Origin: an uncultured archaeon
Lineage (GTDB): Archaea; Halobacteriota; Methanosarcinia; Methanotrichales; Methanotrichaceae
Length of the DNA: 7,814 nt
Direction: 5' to 3'
Assembly (NCBI GenBank): GCA_902385025.1
Contig: CABMDX010000018.1
Location: forward strand, 1-7,814
Part shown: positions 6,142 to 7,814 of the stretch, piece after piece
Layout: each line of letters starts with the position of its first letter
Numbering within the stretch: position 1 is the first letter of the stretch
Program-made: the position numbers and the translations under genes
The notes under the pieces: generated by a model
Told to the model about the DNA's origin: nothing
Database searches by the model: none
Seen by the model: the letters and a program-made list of their open reading frames with translations, nothing else

Positions 6142-6795
6142 TCAATCAAATGAGACGTCCATTTGACCTTCGCATTTGCATTTCAATTTAGGCACTTTCT
6201 TTGCTTCGTGTTGCATTCTCCATGACCAGTATTGGAGCATTGGATAGGAGACTTCCTTTAACGAATTCGATGCTGACGACGGATCGCCGAGTTTTGCATA
6301 TTTGGTTAAAGCACAAGCATACTTTCCAAGGACTGCGTTTTCCAGATTATCTGAATCAGCAGTTTCTTCATCATATGGGATCTGAAATAGCTCATGATAT
6401 AACTTTTCAATGACAGAGTCAAGCTCTCCTCTTTCTTGCCCGTATCCTTTCATTCGGTATTGCAGCTCATCGCAAACGTAAAAAATCGTATAATGCGATG
6501 CAAGTTCTAAATATCTCCCCGGCCTGCCTCGACGTTTCGATTTTCTGGAATCTTGCTGCTTAAGGATCCCCCGCGCGACTAACTCGGTGATGCTATGAGA
6601 TAGATTGCCTTTTTCGATACCTGTTAGCTTCGTTATGTCAGATTGAGTAAGAAGCTCATAGTCCCGAGGCTTCCACCCAGGCGCCGTATGCATCAGCTCC
6701 TTTAGATCGTCTTGTGGAATAGGCACATTGTCCGCGATACACAGCAGTATCCTTAGTTGCTCATCATTAAATTGAAGCCATTTGCCCCTGGACAT
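6142..6795 (-). CDS. Winged-helix (MarR/ArsR-like) transcriptional regulator
   Basis: The protein has 217 residues starting at the ATG at 6795. Residues about 46-100 form a winged helix: LTQSDITKLTGIEKGNLSHS is the helix-turn-helix, ITELVARGILKQ the stabilising helix and turn, and the basic SRKSKRRGRPGRYLEL the wing. The N-terminus (DEQLRILLCIADN) fits the first helix of the domain. The C-terminal 110 residues are mostly helical and could serve dimerisation or ligand sensing. A terminal CKC (206-208) near a His-poor tail is unusual, but too little remains to call a metal site. The gene is divergent from the AbrB operon across a 122-base intergenic region with box A elements in both directions, so it probably represses itself and that operon. 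No specific ligand or family name can be assigned. Confidence 0.82.
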   Translation of the reverse strand: MSRGKWLQFNDEQLRILLCIADNVPIPQDDLKELMHTAPGWKPRDYELLTQSDITKLTGIEKGNLSHSITELVARGILKQQDSRKSKRRGRPGRYLELASHYTIFYVCDELQYRMKGYGQERGELDSVIEKLYHELFQIPYDEETADSDNLENAVLGKYACALTKYAKLGDPSSASNSLKEVSYPMLQYWSWRMQHEAKKVPKLKCKCEGQMDVSFD

Positions 6796-6807
6796 TCTAT
6801 TGCTGCT

Positions 6808-6828
6808 CTTTTAAAGTTCTCTTTAAAG
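6808..6828 (-). promoter_or_regulatory. Promoter with two CTTTAAAG-type palindromes for the winged-helix gene
   Basis: On the minus strand CTTTAAAG (6821-6828, self-complementary) is followed four bases later by CTTTAAAAG (6807-6815). The first lies about 29 bases from the ATG at 6795, so the transcript would be leaderless or have only a few leader bases, which fits the absence of a ribosome binding site. The paired palindromes could also be an autoregulatory operator. Confidence 0.5.
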
Positions 6829-6886
6829 AAGCTTGCGGCTAATTTGTTGTTTATTCTTTTAGAAAAGACAATTATTATACAAATAC

Positions 6887-6894
6887 TTATATTT
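6887..6894 (+). promoter_or_regulatory. Box A of the AbrB small-gene operon
   Basis: TTATATTT, preceded by an A-rich BRE-like ACAAATAC, is centred about 27 bases before the ATG at 6918. This is the spacing expected for a leaderless archaeal mRNA, and no ribosome binding site precedes that ATG. Confidence 0.55.
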
Positions 6895-6917
6895 GATAAT
6901 TGCTATGATGTACTTCG

Positions 6918-7085
6918 ATGCAGCTTCAATACACACGTAAGATTCAGTCCATAAATGGCTGCGCATTCGTCAGTTTGCCTAAAGCATGGGCGAAGGCGCT
7001 GGGGATCGAAAAAGGCGACCGCTTGAATGTTTCGCTGCTTGAGGATGGCTCTTTGAAAATCTCTCCATTTCCAGGGGCTGTATGA
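6918..7085 (+). CDS. AbrB/SpoVT-type (MazE-like) DNA-binding protein
   Basis: This 55-residue protein spans a complete swapped-hairpin AbrB domain: RKIQSINGCAFVSLPKAWAK at 7-26, then ALGIEKGDRLNVSLLEDGSLKISP at 27-50. The pattern SLPKxWAKxLGIxKGD...DGSLxIxP is the archaeal AbrB/SpoVT consensus, as found in MazE-type antitoxins and at the N-terminus of archaeal PhoU-like regulators. The start is placed by the box A at 6887-6894 (leaderless) and by the domain beginning right after it. The stop overlaps a following ATG (ATGA at 7082-7085). It should act as a dimeric DNA-binding regulator, perhaps of its own operon. If it is an antitoxin, no MazF, VapC or other known toxin follows, so its partner would have to be one of the tiny downstream proteins. 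Confidence 0.85.
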   Translation: MQLQYTRKIQSINGCAFVSLPKAWAKALGIEKGDRLNVSLLEDGSLKISPFPGAV

Positions 7086-7186
7086 AAACAGATATGCCAA
7101 GAGGCAGCGGACACTGCCTCAGGGCGGGCGGCTCTCCGAATCCAGCATACAGGAGTTACCATGCATTACAGAGCATTCTTTCCTAA
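7082..7186 (+). CDS. Possible 34-residue small protein coupled to the AbrB gene
   Basis: An ATG at 7082 overlaps the AbrB stop as ATGA, with AGGGG (7073-7077) four bases upstream. The 34-residue product is rich in Gly, Ser and Arg, with one Cys and no recognisable motif. It ends inside the next gene. The coupling geometry is the only support, so it may be just the spacer before 7161. Confidence 0.3.
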   Translation: MKTDMPRGSGHCLRAGGSPNPAYRSYHALQSILS

Positions 7187-7310
7187 AAAGGCTTTTGTTG
7201 CTTCTCACGAATCGGAGTCTTCTTGGTGGCCGTGTTCGTGCCCTAGATGCAAGGAACGTGATAGGATGCGATGGGGCAGGCGCGTTGCTCGCGGAGAGGT
7301 GATTGAGTGA
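7161..7310 (+). CDS. Small basic protein with C-x-C-x-x-C motif, function unknown
   Basis: The protein has 49 residues from the ATG at 7161, with AGGAG at 7151-7155 and a five-base spacer. The sequence is MHYRAFFPKKAFVAS, then a WWPCSCPRCKERDRMRWGRR block at about 22-41. The three Cys in CSCPRC (25-30), followed by basic residues, suggest a half zinc-ribbon or knuckle that could bind metal as a dimer and contact nucleic acid. Its stop overlaps the next start as GTGA (7307-7310). I do not recognise the family. The good ribosome binding site and the overlaps on both sides make it a likely real gene in the AbrB operon. Confidence 0.6.
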   Translation: MHYRAFFPKKAFVASHESESSWWPCSCPRCKERDRMRWGRRVARGEVIE

Positions 7311-7525
7311 CCGTTCTTGAAATCCATCGCCTTCAGCCATGGGAAGAAGCACGCGGACCGCTCCAAGAGTTACAAGAGCAGGACGGATGCCTTGTGGCCA
7401 GGATCGGGCCGGCGGTGGTTGCTCTTCCTGACGAGCTGAGAGAGAAGCTGCAGGGGCTCATGGGCAAGACTGTGGGTATTCTCAGGACGGATTTTGACTA
7501 TAGGTTGATGGTTCTGGAGGACTAG
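7307..7525 (+). CDS. Conserved-looking 72-residue hypothetical protein
   Basis: The GTG start at 7307 overlaps the preceding stop and is preceded by GAGAGGTGAT (7294-7303), a strong ribosome binding site, so translation is coupled. The product is a compact alpha/beta protein: LEIHRLQPWEEARGPLQELQ, then LVARIGPAVVALPDELREKL (about 29-48), then GLMGKTVGILRTDFDYRLMVLED. Alternating hydrophobic strands with the central LPDELREKLQGLMGKTVGIL hint at an AbrB-like or SH3-like small barrel. I recall similar short proteins in methanogen accessory regions without a known role. No catalytic residues stand out. Confidence 0.7.
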   Translation: MTVLEIHRLQPWEEARGPLQELQEQDGCLVARIGPAVVALPDELREKLQGLMGKTVGILRTDFDYRLMVLED

Positions 7526-7814
7526 GACCACGCCGTCAGATGAGCCGAGCGAGGCTACAATCCTGCCTGGTCCTAGAATCAGGGACACCGAGGGCATAGA
7601 GCATCGACGTGTGCAGGAAATACCACCCGAGGACGCACGTTCGCATGTCCCGCGTGATGATGCCAGAGTGCTCACATGGCTGCCCTGGCGGTCCTATGGC
7701 TGCGAACATGGCTTGAAGCCCCATAAGGTGGGCCCGAATGGATCAGTGCAGGAGGTCGGTGACCTAGCGCAGAATGTAGCACCACGGAGAAAGCCCAAAG
7801 CGGTCAGCTCAAGG
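7509..7814 (+). other. Open plus-strand frame to the window edge, start not identified
   Basis: After a stop at 7506-7508 one plus-strand frame has no stop for 102 codons to the window end. It begins +1 relative to the 72-residue gene and overlaps its last codons. Codon third positions are GC-rich, as in the genes nearby. The first ordinary start is a GTG at 7611, without a ribosome binding site, although the frame looks equally coding before it. It could be the next gene truncated by the edge, a frameshifted extension of the upstream gene, or chance openness in GC-rich DNA. I recognise no domain in it and see nothing else in 7526-7814. Confidence 0.3.

Noticed and set aside
7370..7724. Minus-strand frames of 101 and 62 codons
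   Set aside because: Antisense to the 72-residue gene and the following open frame, with no ribosome binding site or motif.

Overview
The window looks archaeal, most likely a methanogen of the Methanosarcinales. A Methanothrix/Methanosaeta-like genome fits best, but that is an inference. Strong archaeal box A (TATA) elements sit at the right distance from several starts. GGAGG-type ribosome binding sites occur inside the operons. The integrase, with its preceding coiled-coil partner and its C-terminal end IPQLGI, resembles integrases I associate with methanogens. No tRNA, rRNA, CRISPR array, insertion sequence or replication origin was found.

Layout. (1) Positions 1-1161, minus strand: the N-terminal 387 residues of a secreted pectate-lyase-superfamily beta-helix protein, cut by the left window edge. 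(2) 1407-2144, minus: a two-helix membrane protein of unknown function. (3) 2364-3778, plus: a two-gene integration cassette, made of a ribbon-helix-helix/coiled-coil/winged-helix protein followed by an overlapping tyrosine recombinase. A dyad lies over its box A. (4) 3875-5420, plus: an Xre-HTH/ImmA metallopeptidase fusion overlapping a PIN-domain nuclease gene, read here as a toxin-antitoxin-like pair with a symmetrical promoter. (5) 5616-5987, plus: a small lysine-rich protein behind a perfect 14-bp inverted repeat that brackets its box A, followed by a possible 20-residue cationic peptide gene. (6) 6142-6795, minus: a winged-helix regulator, divergent from (7) 6918-7525, plus, a run of very small overlapping genes: an AbrB/SpoVT protein of 55 aa, a possible 34 aa ORF, a Cys-motif protein of 49 aa and a 72 aa hypothetical protein. 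(8) 7526-7814: no confident gene, but one plus-strand frame is open to the window edge without an evident start.

How the parts may work together. Regions 3 to 7 read as an accessory or mobile-element segment. It has an integrase with a probable DNA-binding partner, a stabilisation or defence module, several regulators each with its own symmetrical promoter, and tiny cargo genes. The beta-helix and membrane protein genes at the left look like ordinary chromosomal genes or older cargo. The element's ends and attachment sites are not visible here.
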